64,000 nt of DNA, taken from assembly GCA_009760855.2 (NCBI GenBank), contig WPIO01000005.1, positions 6,722,001-6,786,000 on the forward strand. The letters run 5' to 3'. Below the pieces are notes generated by a model. The model was not told the origin of the DNA and ran no database searches. It was given only the letters and a program-made list of their open reading frames with translations. A program made the translations under genes and the position numbers. Below, piece after piece: positions 1-12,950 of the stretch. The stretch's first letter is position 1; every line of letters starts with the position of its first letter. Source of the stretch: Cristatella mucedo. Taxonomy: Eukaryota > Bryozoa > Phylactolaemata > Cristatellidae.

Positions 1-325
1 AGAACATCCCCTGACCTGACCACATTTAAAAGAAACTTAAAAACATACCTATTTAGGACAGCATTTAGTGGGTCCTTGTGATTCGTCCTCGATGTGCTTA
101 TGCGTGCTGACACTGTTCATGCTGCCACTAACCACATTTGCATGCTGACCCAGTGCATGTAACCCCTAACCCTGTTATTCATTTTGTTTGTTTTTCAAGC
201 ATGATTTTACTTACTATTCTATTGCGTATCACTTTGCAGCAAATGTAAAGCGCCTAGAAAGAGATTAAGTTCTCTGAGGGCGCTTTATCAAGTGCAATAT
301 TATTATTATTATTATTATTATTCCA
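1..325 (+). mobile_element. 3' end of a group A LINE (CR1/L2-like)
   Basis: Bases 1-80 match the end of the reverse-transcriptase ORF of the copy at 37830-37914, with only a few differences. The 3' UTR follows, ending in the hairpin near 247-288 and (ATT)n to 322. The element runs off the left edge of the window. Confidence 0.85.
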
Positions 326-492
326 AAAGCCTGGAACTCTCTATTGGCCAAAGGCACAATATCTTCTGACTTACTGACATTCAAACAGAAAGTAAAGGCA
401 CACCCGTTTATCACAGCCTTGCTGGATCCTTGTGATTTGTCGTTTGGGTGCTTATAAGTACAGCACAACATTTTACCACTAAGCATATTACG
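326..492 (+). mobile_element. Decayed 3' fragment of a second group A LINE copy
   Basis: Translates to PKAWNSL, then a run like SSDLLTFKQKVKAHPF, matching the C-terminal PKAWNSL...TFKRILKTHLF of the 36570-38150 copy, followed by a diverged 3' UTR. It lies directly after the (ATT)n of the previous copy. Confidence 0.65.
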
Positions 493-753
493 TATCTTGA
501 AACTATGCATATTAAGACTAACAATGCGGTCACTCTTCATCCAAATAAAGATGGGTCGAATGCCTTAATTTTCGATGGCTTGTTCGCGATGGTTTGTTGC
601 TCTGACCCCGTGCCTCAGTTGTTCAGCCTGATCTGTTCTAAGACAGATATCGACGAACTTCTGGAAAAAATACTGACTAAAATTGGGACATTTTATTCTG
701 CCATGGAAGCCTGCGAAATCTGCAAGAATGCGAGTACCAAAAAACTATTCTAG
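493..753 (+). other. Open frame of unknown nature
   Basis: The frame stays open from inside the preceding LINE remnant to a TAG at 751. The part outside the LINE encodes about 86 residues, including KTDIDELLEKILTKIGTFY, a plausible helix. I recognise no family, and no clear acceptor or start marks the beginning. It may be an exon, a transposon remnant or chance. Confidence 0.15.
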
Positions 754-759
754 ATTACT

Positions 760-2455
760 GAATTGCAATGTTTGGTAACTTATTATGTGATAACCTATGG
801 TCAGGTGCCATTAAAGCAAGTCGAGTAAGAGTCGGTCAGTCAGTTGTGCTTAAGGCTTTGAGCTAGCCCTTGTTTGAGCTGTAGATTTTGAGCTAAGTGG
901 GAGTTGCACAAGCAGCTGTACACAGTTTAGCATTTGAGTCGTGCTCTGGTCATCGAAAGAGAAGTGCAGCACGTCACGATTGCTGATTCGCGATGCCTAT
1001 AGGCCTCCGTCGCCATAAAATCGACTTCTCTGCGTAAGGGATGTGGAATTTTTCTCGTAAGTTAGGAACGCTCTTTAATTCGGTCCCTTTCGGTCGCTGT
1101 CGGCATACAAGGCAGTGATGGTGTAGTAGCTATCACTCGCTAGGTGCCGTTCAAAGGCTCGCAACTTTACCAGTCACTTGTCTTGCGTTGGCTCGACTTG
1201 GCACTGTCTGCATCTAGGTCGTAGTAACCGGTGCTATATCTAGGCGGTAGCTATGTCAAGACAATGAGGCCGCTGCAAAATATTTTTGCAACAATAAGCC
1301 ACAAAGGGCGCAGAGGCTTCAGCCTTTGTAACCCTGCAAGCAGGGAGCTCCAGCCCATAAGTGTGAGCGCGCTCATTCTGGATTGGAATGTCCGACCAGG
1401 TTTAAAGTACTTTGGTGGTTGCAGCCAAGCCTCCTCCACCTGTCGGAGCAGCTTCGCTTAGCTTGCCGCCTAGCAGGCACATAAATGCGAGCAGCTTAAA
1501 ACTGCCAGCTCGAATCCCAAGCTAAGCGATGGATGGATGCAGCTGAATTGTTTACTCGGATTGGCAGCCTCTTGGCAAAAAGCCACGAGCTGCAGCCTAC
1601 CGGTGGCTTAACTAACCCTCAATAGACGGCAGCTGCCAGCTGACTGCGAGAAGTCCTGTTGCTGCTATTCCGGCCGTTGCCTTGCAGCGGCCGATATCGT
1701 GAGCTTGAGACGTGTATACGGATGCTGTAGGAGGATCAAGGCGGTGATTTCAATTGCAATCGCTTTTTTATGGACAGGGTTACTGACAGCGATTCACCGA
1801 AGGACCGGTTCGCACCAGGATGTACGCTCTTACCTTAAGCTCGACAGGGATTAAAGAAGCTTAGGCGTGGTGGAGGCTGACCTAGGCTGCTGATATGCTG
1901 TGCTAAGGCAGCAGCCCCGATTAACAGGGGCTGATTTTGTATTGAACAGTGAAGGGCGCACACTTACTGTGAATGTTTATGGTGCAAAAAAGCGGGAGAG
2001 GCATGTTAAAGTGATACTCCCACGTTGTGGTTTTTTATTATGAGAAGTCATTTGAGTAACAGAACCGTTTTCTGTTGTCACGTGAGACGTTATGTCAGTA
2101 GTTTTGCCACATTTCAGCAGCGTCAAAACACATTTCAGCAACATGTGTCCTTCTTCACCAAAGTCTTTTTTTCCAGAGGATTCCTTTCAGCAGATCCGCG
2201 TAGTAGGCTAAAGCTTCCTGCCTTTTTATTACTAGAAAAGATTATATTAAAAGTAAGAATCCAACTTTGAGTATGCATAGCATCATGCTAAGCGAGAGCA
2301 GGCGCGCTCAGGCACATCACCCTTTAACGAAGTCGATAGCTTCCGGTTTCCGGAGCTCTTTTGTTCGCAGCCTGCGTGCCCTGTGTGCTGACTGGGGAGG
2401 GGAGAGTAGATAGAGCTGATCGAGGTCGCATTGAACGGCACTTCATTAGGAACAA
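760..2455. other. Unassigned DNA
   Basis: No gene, transposon domain or regular repeat recognised. Short open frames near 1231-1461 and 2025-2270 lack protein-like composition. Confidence 0.4.
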
Positions 2456-2538
2456 ATTTAAAGTGCCTAGAAAGATATTGAGTTATCTGAGGGTGCTATA
2501 ACAAATGTATTGTGTTTATTAGTATTATTATTCTGTAT
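2456..2538 (+). repeat. Solo group A-like 3' hairpin tail
   Basis: Diverged copy of the LINE tail: AAAGTGCCTAGAAAGATATT, then GAGGGTGCTATAACAAATG and a short ATT-rich end. No coding LINE sequence precedes it. Confidence 0.6.
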
Positions 2539-2539
2539 A

Positions 2540-5500
2540 CTGCCTAGAAGTAGCTAGAAGGATTTGCAGGACTAGTGAGAATGAGTACGTATGCAGCCAT
2601 GCATGTTCTAACTAATATTCTACTATACAGCTGAGAATGCGGTGCTTGGCGGGCAGGCTTAGACGATGACTCATGTGACCTTTCGAAACTCTTTCTATTT
2701 TTTTTCGAAGCGAATTAACATCCCAGTGAAAAAAATTGCATTTCAGTGACTGAGATATGCACGCTTTAATTTTGACTTGAGGTACATCTGCGAGACTCTC
2801 TAATCACTTACAATTTGTATTAAAGCTGATAGCTCTTGTTGCTCTATTTAAAATGCCGGGTTGCAGAACCCTCAGTTTTGAGGGCATACTAAATAGCTAG
2901 CAACTTTTTAGCAATTAAACAGCGAAGCTGTATAAATGATGAAATATTATTAATTTCATAGTCAAAGCCAAACAACTAAATGTGGAAGCTTGAATACATT
3001 TACAGTGCTATTTCCATAGTTGGCCCTTTCTAGGCATGCTCCAATTATGCATTCCGCAACAATATTTATGATTCCAAAACTATAATTTAAAAGTAAAGTT
3101 TTGGTAGCTTTGTTCTTAATTGAAGCCAACTTCACGTAAGGCAAAGATTTAAATTGTCCTCAACTTGCAGTTTATTTTACTTACGAACCGCTACATCCTA
3201 TGTAGCTAACTTCCCTACAATAGGCTGTGTGTGTTTATACCGTTTAAATTAAATATTTAGCACCAATCTGCACTTCTAATTATTGCCACAACAAATTTCG
3301 TTTAGTCATATAGAGCAAGACTTTCAACCAACGAATGTATTTAGACAGATAGGAACTGCGATTTCACAGCAATGCATAACCGTGAAACGACGGATGACTT
3401 TGTGATTAAGTGCCCCTGCACACGTGCAGATTTATAGCTCGGAGACTATGGAGCGGCAACCTGATTACATTGCAGCTATGAGAGCGAATTAAAGTAATTT
3501 TCTCTAGCTACGAGCGATTTGAAACCATATGTTGTTACTGTCAATGTTTAAGAAAGGATCAAGTTAAATGCATGCTGCTAAGTGGTTTTGTGTGCTAGCG
3601 CTAAGATAGGAGGAAAGAAAATTACTAAAACCCTTTGCAGTTTACCTGATATTATTTGGTTAGATGTATTAGGCGCCCAAATGTCGAGCTAAAAAGTGAT
3701 TTTCCGTGTCTAAAGAAAGGCTTTCTTCAATTACTGCTCTTTTCTAAAGTATTCCGCATTCCAGTTTAATAAATTCGAGAATTTTTCTAGTCCATTGCCT
3801 GTAAAAATGACTTCACTATTCAACCTAAACGCTTGGCCAAGAGCGGTGCATATTCAAAGATTGAGTGCAGCAGTGCAGCGCCTCGTGCGATTAGTTTGCT
3901 TCTACGTGAGAATCCCAATGGCAACGGTTGAACGGTTTCCGCACATTCCTCACATTACTTTCGTTGTAGCTCTCATCGCGTCTAAATTGAAATTGCTTTC
4001 CTTTGGCTCCTTCAGTCAACAGTAAAACGATGTCTGATGCTTTTGAGTTTTTTAAGGGAGCCGTGGTTCTATAGCTAAGCATACTTGTATGCCCATTCCT
4101 CGAAAATGCTTCAAATATCGAACATAATTTCGAGACACGCACGTTTTTTCAATCGAAACCTGAAGTCAAGTGTAATCAATTCCTGAAAGTATTTATTTTA
4201 AATATCACACTGATTCATGGACTGGAACTTTGGAATTTCGTGATTAAATGAGCTGCATGTCAGCGTGAAAATTATTATTAAACTGATACTATAGATTAAT
4301 CGAAACCTCTTTCTGGGGCTTTTAGTTTGGCTTTGAAACATTTTAATTTTCTTTTTGCACAGTCTGGCATAATATCAAAAGAAAAAAGCTGCTCCAGAAT
4401 GACGAATCTCTTTGTCAGCTAAAACATAGGAGAGCTTTCTTGTCAATCCTTGGCCGATCTCTTACAATTTGACTGCTCTGCCTCTTCGTCTAAAAAATGA
4501 ATGTTTACCTTCTAGTGAGAATTTACAAGACCCAATTAGCTGCCGGGCTGATATATTCCTAACCTAAGTTTGTACGATGAGCTGCCAGCGAACACTTAAG
4601 CATTATCCCGCACCCATTTTTCCCTTCTCTTTACTCAAACAGCTAAAGATGAATATGTATATATAAATGAGTGTGGGTTGCCAGATCAAGCGACATGAGG
4701 CAGTTCTATTGCAATTCAAAAGCAAGTATGGGCTAGTGTGCTGAATATCGTGATTCTTTTATAAGTTATACTTGCTGGCCATGATTATAGTACTATCCCG
4801 AAACAATTTCAGGGTCAACATAGAATACTGGTCTATATGCACAGGGCTTTCGAGGAAAATCTAGGCTAGTTCCTTCGGCAGTCGTGCCAACTGCTGCGTC
4901 ATTCTAAGGCCAAAACAGGAAGACTGGGGTCACACAGCCAAGTTGTAGCTACAGTTCCTGTCAGCCGACTGTCATTACAATGAAGACCTTCATTTTTTTA
5001 ACACTGGTCAGCTCTTGTACGTAGTGCCTTCAGCTGATTTATACCCTCGAGAAGCAGACATAAACGCCCTAGCAGGATTTTTTCAGTATGCTCTTGATTA
5101 AATACCTAGGCCAAAAACAAGCCCAGTTTAGTTTCAATGTGTAATCCGAATGATCTCCCTTGTCATTTGAATGAAGAATAAAATCGATGGCAACTAATAG
5201 AGCAGTTATTAGAAGTCACCAGCAGCCTATTGAGTACAACCGGAAACTTCATATTCAGTACTTCCTTTACTAAATTTCCACACAGGGAGAAGAATATAAT
5301 AAATAATAATTCCCAGAAAAAGTAGCCCATATCACCAGATTCTTTATACTAAAATATGCAATCCGACCGGTGCCCATTTGCATACGGTAATAAATAACTA
5401 CTTTTTAATAAAATTGACAAAAAAATAAGCGTGGAACCTTGGTGAAGCCAATACTAAAAGAGGAATTTACTTGGGGTGAACAATTCATAAGATAATATTA

Positions 5501-5588
5501 TTGATAACCTTGTTGAAATGCACTATAAACAGACAAAATGGACAAGCAGTTCACGTTAGAGGATAATGATAAATAAAAAAGTAATTCA
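2540..5588. other. Unassigned AT-rich DNA
   Basis: I see no gene, transposon domain or structured repeat. Small open frames here (for example 2962-3144 and 3795-4025) look like chance. Confidence 0.4.
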
Positions 5589-5589
5589 T

Positions 5590-5714
5590 AATTATAGCAC
5601 CCTAAGAGAGCTTAGTCTCTACTCAGACGCTACACATATGCCACAGGGCTCGAGCCCACGACCTTGGCCAGGTCTTAGTCGTGGCGAGCACCTTAACCAC
5701 TAGGCCAAACCAGC
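5590..5714 (-). mobile_element. tRNA-derived SINE, copy 1
   Basis: On the minus strand it opens with the Pol III A box TGGCCTAGTGG (5697-5707), has a B-box-like GGCTCGAGCCC near 5647-5657, then a tail with GCGTCTGAGTAGAGAC and TAGGGTGCTATAATTATG. The same head and tail recur at 30932, 53064 and 62805. Confidence 0.75.
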
Positions 5715-5744
5715 ATAATGTGGTAATGTGGCTGGACACTAGAG

Positions 5745-7791
5745 ACTGGGGCAAATGTTTTTGCAGGAATCAATTCGCCAGAAATTTAGGCCATTACTCG
5801 AGGTCTGGAAATTTATAATAATGTTCCAGACGAAGATGCCATGACTTTATTTGAAGAAATTGAGATTTGTGTACATGAATAAAAAAAGATTGTCGAACAT
5901 GAATACATTTAGACTGTTACACATGAAAAAATAAGGTATCCCCTGAAAATAAAACGTGGTTTGGTCAAGTGAAGCGTAAAATTCGTTCAGTTTAAGAGAG
6001 TAGAACTTCTCCTTCAATACAGAGTCAGACTGAAGATCTATCACTTCCAAGAGCAGCTCATGTGGTGCTGTTTCAGGGTCTTATGACAGGGGACAGCACA
6101 CCAGCTTAAGTGAATTTTCAATTTCTTCAGAGTCACGGAAACGGTGGCAGAATTCTCAGTGCAGGTCTTCAAGTGATATGCTGCATTTCTGAGCGTTCCG
6201 GGTTGCCTCTTTCTGCATGGCTAGTTTAGGGAAATGAGTGGTAGATTTGTTTTAAATTTTTCTGGAGAAAAGAGTCGGCTTGGATTTGAAGCCCCTAAAA
6301 TTTGTGTACATGTCGTGCACAAATCGATCTTTCCCCAGTAGCTTGGTGTTCAGCGCATTCATGTGCGAAATTATTTCCTCAGCTAACGCGAAGTCACAAA
6401 GCTGGTTCTAGTCACTTAGCACGGAAAATTCGTCAGATCACCCCACTAACTCCAAAAATGCACGATCAACTTCTTCATCTCCCACACTCTTTGAAAGACT
6501 TTGCCCTAACTTAGCCAGCGCACACGAGACTGGTAAAGTAAGTCCTTGTGATCTGCATCGGTTTCTTCCACGAACGCAATAAACTGACGATGCTGAAGTC
6601 CCCTTGCTTGTATAAAGTTCACAAGTTGTAGGACTGTTTTCACGACATTTATTAGCTGCAATATAGACTTACACAGAACTTCCTAATGAATGATGCAGTG
6701 AAGGAGAATAACATCCTAATCAGGATTTTCCTCTTTTACTTTTTTCTGCTGTCTTTTTAGCAGCCCAACTTTTTTCCCAGTTAAATTTGGAGATCCATTC
6801 GTGGTAACATTGGTAAGTTTACTCCAAGGTAGCTTCATCCTCTCGATGAAGCAGACACCTGGTTATACAAGTCCTCTCCTCTCGTTTTTCCTTGCATGGA
6901 CTCCACGGTCAAATATTCCTCTGTGCTCTCAAAACTGTAGCTAACGCCTTGAATAAAAATTAAAAACTGAGCAGTGTTTTTAAGTGGTTACTTTCATCCA
7001 GTGCTAGTGAATAAAACTTAAAGTACTCCGCCTTTTCGTTTAATCTGCTGGCTATATCTTCGTCCATCAATTCCACACGGCGAGTCACAGTTCTGAGTGA
7101 TTGACTGATTTTTTAAATTTGCCTATGCTCTCCGGACACAAGAGATTTGCTGTCTCTAACATGTATTATTTTAAAAATTCGCCTTTGGACAAAGGCTTAC
7201 TGGCCTTTGCTAATTTAAATGCCAGAAAAAAATTGCCTTAGTACCTGACTCTTGAATCCCAGTTTGTCTGTGATTAAGGTTTAGCTGAGTCTGTAAATTA
7301 GCCGTCAATTTCTGAGCTGGAGCCGCCCGTTCTTGTGGAGACTGTTGACTGACATAATTAGCACGTTTTGTGGCAAAATAAAACGATTGATGTTGTATTC
7401 TGTAAAAACTGCTATAGTGGCTTGGCATATCAGACATACAGCTGTTGATCAGACTTCAGTGAAAAGATACGTTGTTGTCCACTCTTTATTGAACACTCGA
7501 AAATCACTGTCTACTTTGTTTTTATTCGGTCCGCTCATTTGTACTGAAGGGCTGAAAGTACAAAGTGACAAAGAGAAGTAGAGAGTAACCGTAATGCATC
7601 ACACTCAAGGGTCAATGTCTTCGGGGTGCACCATCTGCTGGGAAAAGATGGAAATTACAGCTAGGTAAAATGATTGAGTTGTCTTATTATAAAATTTACT
7701 TTAATAATATAGGGTAGACGAGTTCAGCGGGCCGGATTGAAAAGCCCAATGGGCCGTGTATGGCCCGCGGGCCGTAGTTTGCTCATGCCTG
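5745..7791 (-). mobile_element. hAT transposon with dead ZBED/GTF2IRD2-type transposase
   Basis: Minus-strand remnants follow the order of this hAT family: a BED-like start around 7560-7390 (KRANYVSQQS), then QERAAPAQKLTANLQTQ and HRQTGIQESGTKA, a mid-region with FESTEEYLTVESMQGKT, and the C-terminal EVIDLQSDSVLKEKF followed by SLKLNEFYASL near 6050-5950. Many stops and frameshifts make it a pseudogene. The right end reads inward as CAGGCATGAGCAAACTACGG, a hAT-type terminus rich in GGCCCGCGGGCC, ending at 7791. The left end near 5745 (GGGGCAAATG) is a weaker match, and I could not establish the 8-bp target duplication. Such elements move by cut and paste. Confidence 0.82.
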
Positions 7792-7799
7792 GTCTAGAT

Positions 7800-10487
7800 G
7801 CAGGGTTACCCAAAAGACAAAGGGCGGGCATGCTACAATCAGCGATAATCAGCATTACCTTCGATGGTGTTCAACGCCGTGCACAAATAGCTTTTATCGT
7901 AAATTGTGAGCCTTTATACCAGTGCACCTTCACCTGAGATCTCGCTACGGAGTAAAGCTCCCCAGCATCCACATGCTCAGTACCTTAATAGATGTAGATA
8001 ATAATAAAAAGTAATAAAATAAATAATAAATAAATAAATAAGTAGTAAAAGTAATAGATTAATAGAGTCAGTACCTTAATAGATGCTGGAGCTTGCTTTA
8101 GGCTTACTGCTGATTGACGGGTGAGAATTTCCAGCTTGCCAAATGGTTTCCAACTTTATCACTTTCTACCTCAACTCTAATTGATATTCATATCGAGGAA
8201 ATTTACCGGCGTTTATTCTTTTCATGGGCTCACTTCTCATCCCAAATTCCTCTGATTTCAACACCCATGGTAAAATTATAGACCCGGTGAAAGCGAAGAA
8301 GCGAAAGGACTGAAGGAAGCCATCTTGGCTCAGCTCTGCGGTCGGATAAGTGCGGCAGAATTCGGTGGATTATTGAGCCTCTCCTTCTCTCGGTTTTGAA
8401 GAAACGGGCAGGCCAAGCTATCGCCTACATTTACCCTCGTTGGCGGCCTCGAGAGAGACTGCAAGCTGGACCTCGCTTGCTGCTAGAAAGATGAGAATGG
8501 TCCTGCTCTACGACAAGGTAGCGGGTCCGACTCAAGGACAGCGGTAGAGATTCCTCTTTCAAATGGGTTCTTGACGCAGCGAAGCAACAAGTTAGGTTCA
8601 GGATGAGTGCGAGAGCTCAGCCGGATGCCAAGCATTCTGCTTCAACCAGGCCCGTTGCTCTGGTGATTAGTCACGTTCATATGCTCAGGTTCACAGCACT
8701 CGTTCATGCGGACTGTCATTCCCACTGCCAAACGTAATGCCCGAACTTCAAGCGATTTGGCACGCCTGCGTTCACTGCTGACTCGGCTAGGACTGGGTTG
8801 AGCTATCGTTGTGGGCGGCACCTAGTGGTTATGTAAGCTAGTGCCTACGATATGCGAGCGAACGCTTGCGCCATAAGTGAGCCTCCGAGCAAAGCAGCAC
8901 TTGCCCAGCAAGAGTGGTAGCTAAAAGCAGCACTCCTTGGTCTTTAGTCTCTGCTCTTACGTTGGCACCTGACGAACCTTCGCTGTATTTCCCCAATAGA
9001 AGTCTGCTTACCCTATTCCCTCGATCAAATTGAGTCGGTCTTTCTTGCACCACCTTAGCCTCGATCCGAGCGAACTCCTGCTAGCTAGCATTGACGTCTG
9101 TTGCCGGTTGCGACAGTACAGGAAGCCTAATTTCCCGTCGCTGCCTCAAATCGGTAATCCTAGGCTGCTACCATTCAGTGCTGACCTGAATGCTCAGTAA
9201 CCTATTGGATCTTGCTCTTAAAGGTATTCACTCACCCGACTACATCAACAGGTCGTGCTCTGCAGAGCGTGACTTCAAAAGCGGGTCCTCACCTCCCGAG
9301 CAGGTCGATCTTGGCTCTGGCGCTTCAGATGTAGCAGCAGCCAAAAATCTTGCCCCTGCTCAGTGAACGGTCCGTCCACGTCTTTGTCTCAGGATTCGGT
9401 ATAACTTCCAGCATTATCGTTCTCCTCCTCGACACTAATATTCTTCAAAGAAGCCCTGTTCAGCCTGTTGGCGTCGAGAGTTGTATAAGATTTTAAAATG
9501 GGTATTGCGCCTACGCATCACAGAGTAACATTCTACTTAATTGAGAGCAGAACCCAGTTATCCTGGTCTAATCAATAGCGACCTCAGATAAAATCTACAT
9601 GGGCTTAATTTTAGCCGTGGCAAAATTGGCTGTTCTTCTGCTCACTGAGATAGGAGATCACTTTTACGCTACACATATATTTGCACTTAGGGACACCTGG
9701 CAACAGACCTTTAACGTGTTTAAAGATAAAAAGGTCTTGCTCCCAAATTAAAGAATCATTTTAATCTTGTTTCCAGATGCATCTGATCAGGATAGTTTTA
9801 AATATACTAGGCTGGCCGTACCTTTTTTGTTCCAGCGTGGCACACGAGCAAACCTGTGCACCAGTCGCTGCCTTTTAATATAAAGAGTTTCAACCATCCG
9901 GTGGCCCCAAATGTCTTCTCGTGTGCTCCTGGACGTTGGCGTAATTATCATACTTGCGTGCTACTCCATTGTTTAAGCAAGATACCTTGTAAGCAGTTTA
10001 ATCGTCAGTCATTGCCTCTCGTGCCGGAAGCAGTGTAATGCCAGGAATTTGACTTTGTTCTCTCATAGTGCTATATGAAGAACTTATCTTCATGATATTT
10101 TTAATTGATCAGCTGCTCATTCTGAGCTCTACTTCAGAGTTGGCCTGTCATGGTGACTACCTGCTTAAGTAATTGATACAAATTCCTTCTAATCGATAAA
10201 AAAGAGTCCAGTTAGCATGCAAAAAGCGAGGAATTAAGTAGATTAATCGTTGCAAGCCGCCTACAGATGTTGAATTCATAAAGATAGTAGCAGGCTGCTC
10301 TAGCTTAGAGATGCTGAAAACCAAACAAACAGCATTCGTTGAGCTTATAGACACGAGTCGTAGAAGCATAAAGGCTCCGGCACAGTCTCCTGTGTTCGTT
10401 ATCAGCAGGTAGAAAAGTCGAGCCATTCCTGAGGCATGGACGGCTTGAACGTATTGATGCCACCTACCTACATATTGTAATGTAGGC
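7800..10487. other. Unassigned DNA
   Basis: A short TAAA/TAAT-rich stretch lies at 7998-8062. From about 8280 to 9480 the base composition is more GC-rich than its surroundings but holds no convincing open frame. Nothing else recognised. Confidence 0.4.
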
Positions 10488-10499
10488 ATTGAAAGCGGC

Positions 10500-10987
10500 C
10501 GGCACGCTAATACGGCTTCAAAGGAATACTGCCAACACCGACCGAGTAGTGCGGCCCCCTCTGCCAGTCCCCATAGAGACAGCTCCAGACTAACCCAGTC
10601 TTGACGCTATTTAGCACTCAGCCCCGATGACCGACGCCCCCTGCTAACTAACCGATCAGATCTCAGCTCCGGCTCCCGCCGACTGACCAGTTCGAGCCGA
10701 CGAGTGCCTTCGAGGTAGCCATGAGATCAGACCTCGGCCCCAGCTCTAGCTGCCTGACCAGTGGGAGATGACTAGTGCCTGCTGAGTCACCGACCGGATG
10801 GCCCTCTGCCTCAGCACCTACCTTTAACGGACTTGCCAGCGCCAGCCGACCTGTGCCTACCAGGAACCGACAGGTAAGGTCTGCGACAAGCTCTAAGCTA
10901 CGGGTCAGTGGACACCCTCGGCGATCTAGCAGCAGACGGGCAGCCGGTCCGGAAAGGGCAACCAACAGGAAGCCGGTCTCCATGCAC
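10500..10987. repeat. GC-rich block with imperfect internal repetition
   Basis: A phrase containing CTGACCAGT and GAGTGCC/TAGTGCC recurs at about 10681-10709 and 10753-10780 with similar flanks. Both strands carry open frames rich in Arg, Ser and Pro or Leu and Gly, as GC-rich repeats often do. I do not call a gene. Confidence 0.35.
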
Positions 10988-11100
10988 TAATAATAATGCA
11001 CTTGATAAAGTGCCCTCAGAGAACTCAATCTCTCTCTCTCTCTAGACGTTTTACATTTGCTGCAAAGGGAAATGCAATTGAATGGTGAGTAATATCATGC
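10988..11100 (-). repeat. Group A LINE 3' tail, inverted, with CT expansion
   Basis: On the minus strand this is the last ~110 bases of the group A 3' UTR, the hairpin and (ATT)n. The internal AGAGATT of the hairpin arm has grown into a CT/GA run at 11030-11043. Confidence 0.8.
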
Positions 11101-12155
11101 ACTGACCTGACAACCAAGCTACTGGCCACACCCAATGTCACCACTGGCAACAAGCAACTCGTTCTGGCTGGGCTCTTAATCGAGCTCCTCTGACTGCCTA
11201 GTCGGTGGAACGCCATTCACTATTGAGATTATAGTTTGTATTCTTCCCGCAAGTAGAAGAGTCTTAGAAAGAAACTTGAAAGTTATGCAACCATGCCTTC
11301 CTCTAAGTTGAACAACTTCCCTGCAATACATGGAAGAGTTTAAAATTGCTATTTGCAGAAAATTAAGAAAAAAACGCTTCTAATGCTCGGCTCAATGGTA
11401 ATGTGTTTGCGAATATTTTAGTCAAAAAAGCACCAGGGTGCAAGGTAGTGATGGCCCGATAGTAGCCCATTATCTGACTGGCACAATATGTACCGTTCCT
11501 ATCGATTACGGCAATTGTTGTATGCAGACAGGTAGGCGTGAGCTTGTAAGCTTGTCATGAGGCTATTTCCAAACCAACCTGAGCCTAGCTTTTGCTTACT
11601 AATCCACCCTCTGTTTTTCTAAACGAGGCCCACTAAATCTGCCATTCATTTCTAAGCCATAGATATACCTATTGTTCAAAGTCAGGTGTAAGCAAGTTGA
11701 ACTTACTTAGGATCGAATTAGAACAACTCAGCTCAGGCGAACTATTGCTCAGCCCCGAGCATACGACAAACTAAGCAGACATCAATCCAATGGTCAAGTT
11801 CCTCTCGAAGTGAGTCACCTGGGGGCATAGGTATATCCATCGTAGACAGCAAGCGGTCTTCGGACGAGCCCCTTAAGTAAGCTGTGCAACGGGAGATTTT
11901 CCACGTCCACTTCTTTTCGCGATTGATAATGTTTATCTTGCAGATTTATTAGCCTGTGCCATTTAGCATTTATTTTCTATCCGAATGACGAAAATCAATA
12001 GCTCCACTATGATCCCTTCCAGCTTCCTGCTTGCTCCACATGCTTCACGGTCCTTCAAACTCTGTCAACTCCCTGAAAGCTCATATTATCTAGACTAGCA
12101 TAAAATTAGCTTAATAGTAGGAACGCAAGCAAGCTAATACTAACTAAATGATAAT
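11101..12155. other. Unassigned DNA
   Basis: No recognisable gene or repeat. The segment ends with a short (TAA)n at 12149-12163, which may be the 3' end of the minus-strand LINE relic that follows. Confidence 0.4.
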
Positions 12156-12159
12156 AATA

Positions 12160-12950
12160 ATAATCATGGACCGTTTGTGAAGCGATCTGAGGGGCCAACA
12201 TCCTAATTCAGGAACTTAGCAGCTCACTGCAAGAGCAGCAAGTGCCAAGAGGTAATTACATGCGAGGTGCCACACGTTAACGAGAAAGTTAAATTTCGAA
12301 ATTATTCTGCTTACACAGGCATTCAAAAGCAAATAAGAAGACAGTCAGAATCACGTTTTAGTTAGACATCTGGTTAGTAAAGGCCACGGAATCATACATG
12401 AGCGAAAAAAACGAGTTCACTGGGGCTTGGATAATCTGGGGCGGAAATTATTGTTTAGTAAATAATTAACTCATATTGCAACGTTGCTTCACTTGGAGAG
12501 GGGGCCGTAAGTAAATTATAAAATTCCAACGCACGTGAACTAAAGGCACGATAGCCAAAAGATAATAATTAAATTTATACAACAGTGAGACTCGTTGGTG
12601 ATTCGAGAGTACACCAGAAGAGCCATACAGTCATATAGGTGGCTGCCCTGACCGATGAAACAATCTGTACATCCCCAGAGAGGAATTTTAAATCGATTAG
12701 ATGCTCGCAAGAGAGCCAGTGGAGCTCAAAGAAAAGAAGCTCGGCCATCGCATCAAAGCAGACAAACTAATGCGTTTCCACTGGCTGCAGACGATTAAGT
12801 GTCAGGTTAAAACCCTTAATACATGGAATTGAAGTAATCTGGGTGCGATTCAGTAAATGCGAAAACGCATATTATTCTCGTCTAAGAAGGCCCTGACTTT
12901 CACAATGGTACTCAGCTGAAATTAATCCAATGAGAAAGCAGAGGTAATGT
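12160..12950 (-). mobile_element. Probable old LINE C-terminal relic
   Basis: On the minus strand, fragments such as ELHWLS (cf. DLHWLP in the group A copy) and RAFSSRALEF (cf. RAFNSYAPKAW) occur in the expected order before a (ATT)n-like end at 12160. Stops and frameshifts are frequent, so the call is tentative. Confidence 0.4.

Noticed and set aside
10157..10489. 110-codon minus-strand open frame
   Set aside because: No recognisable domain, no splice sites and no plausible promoter; probably chance.
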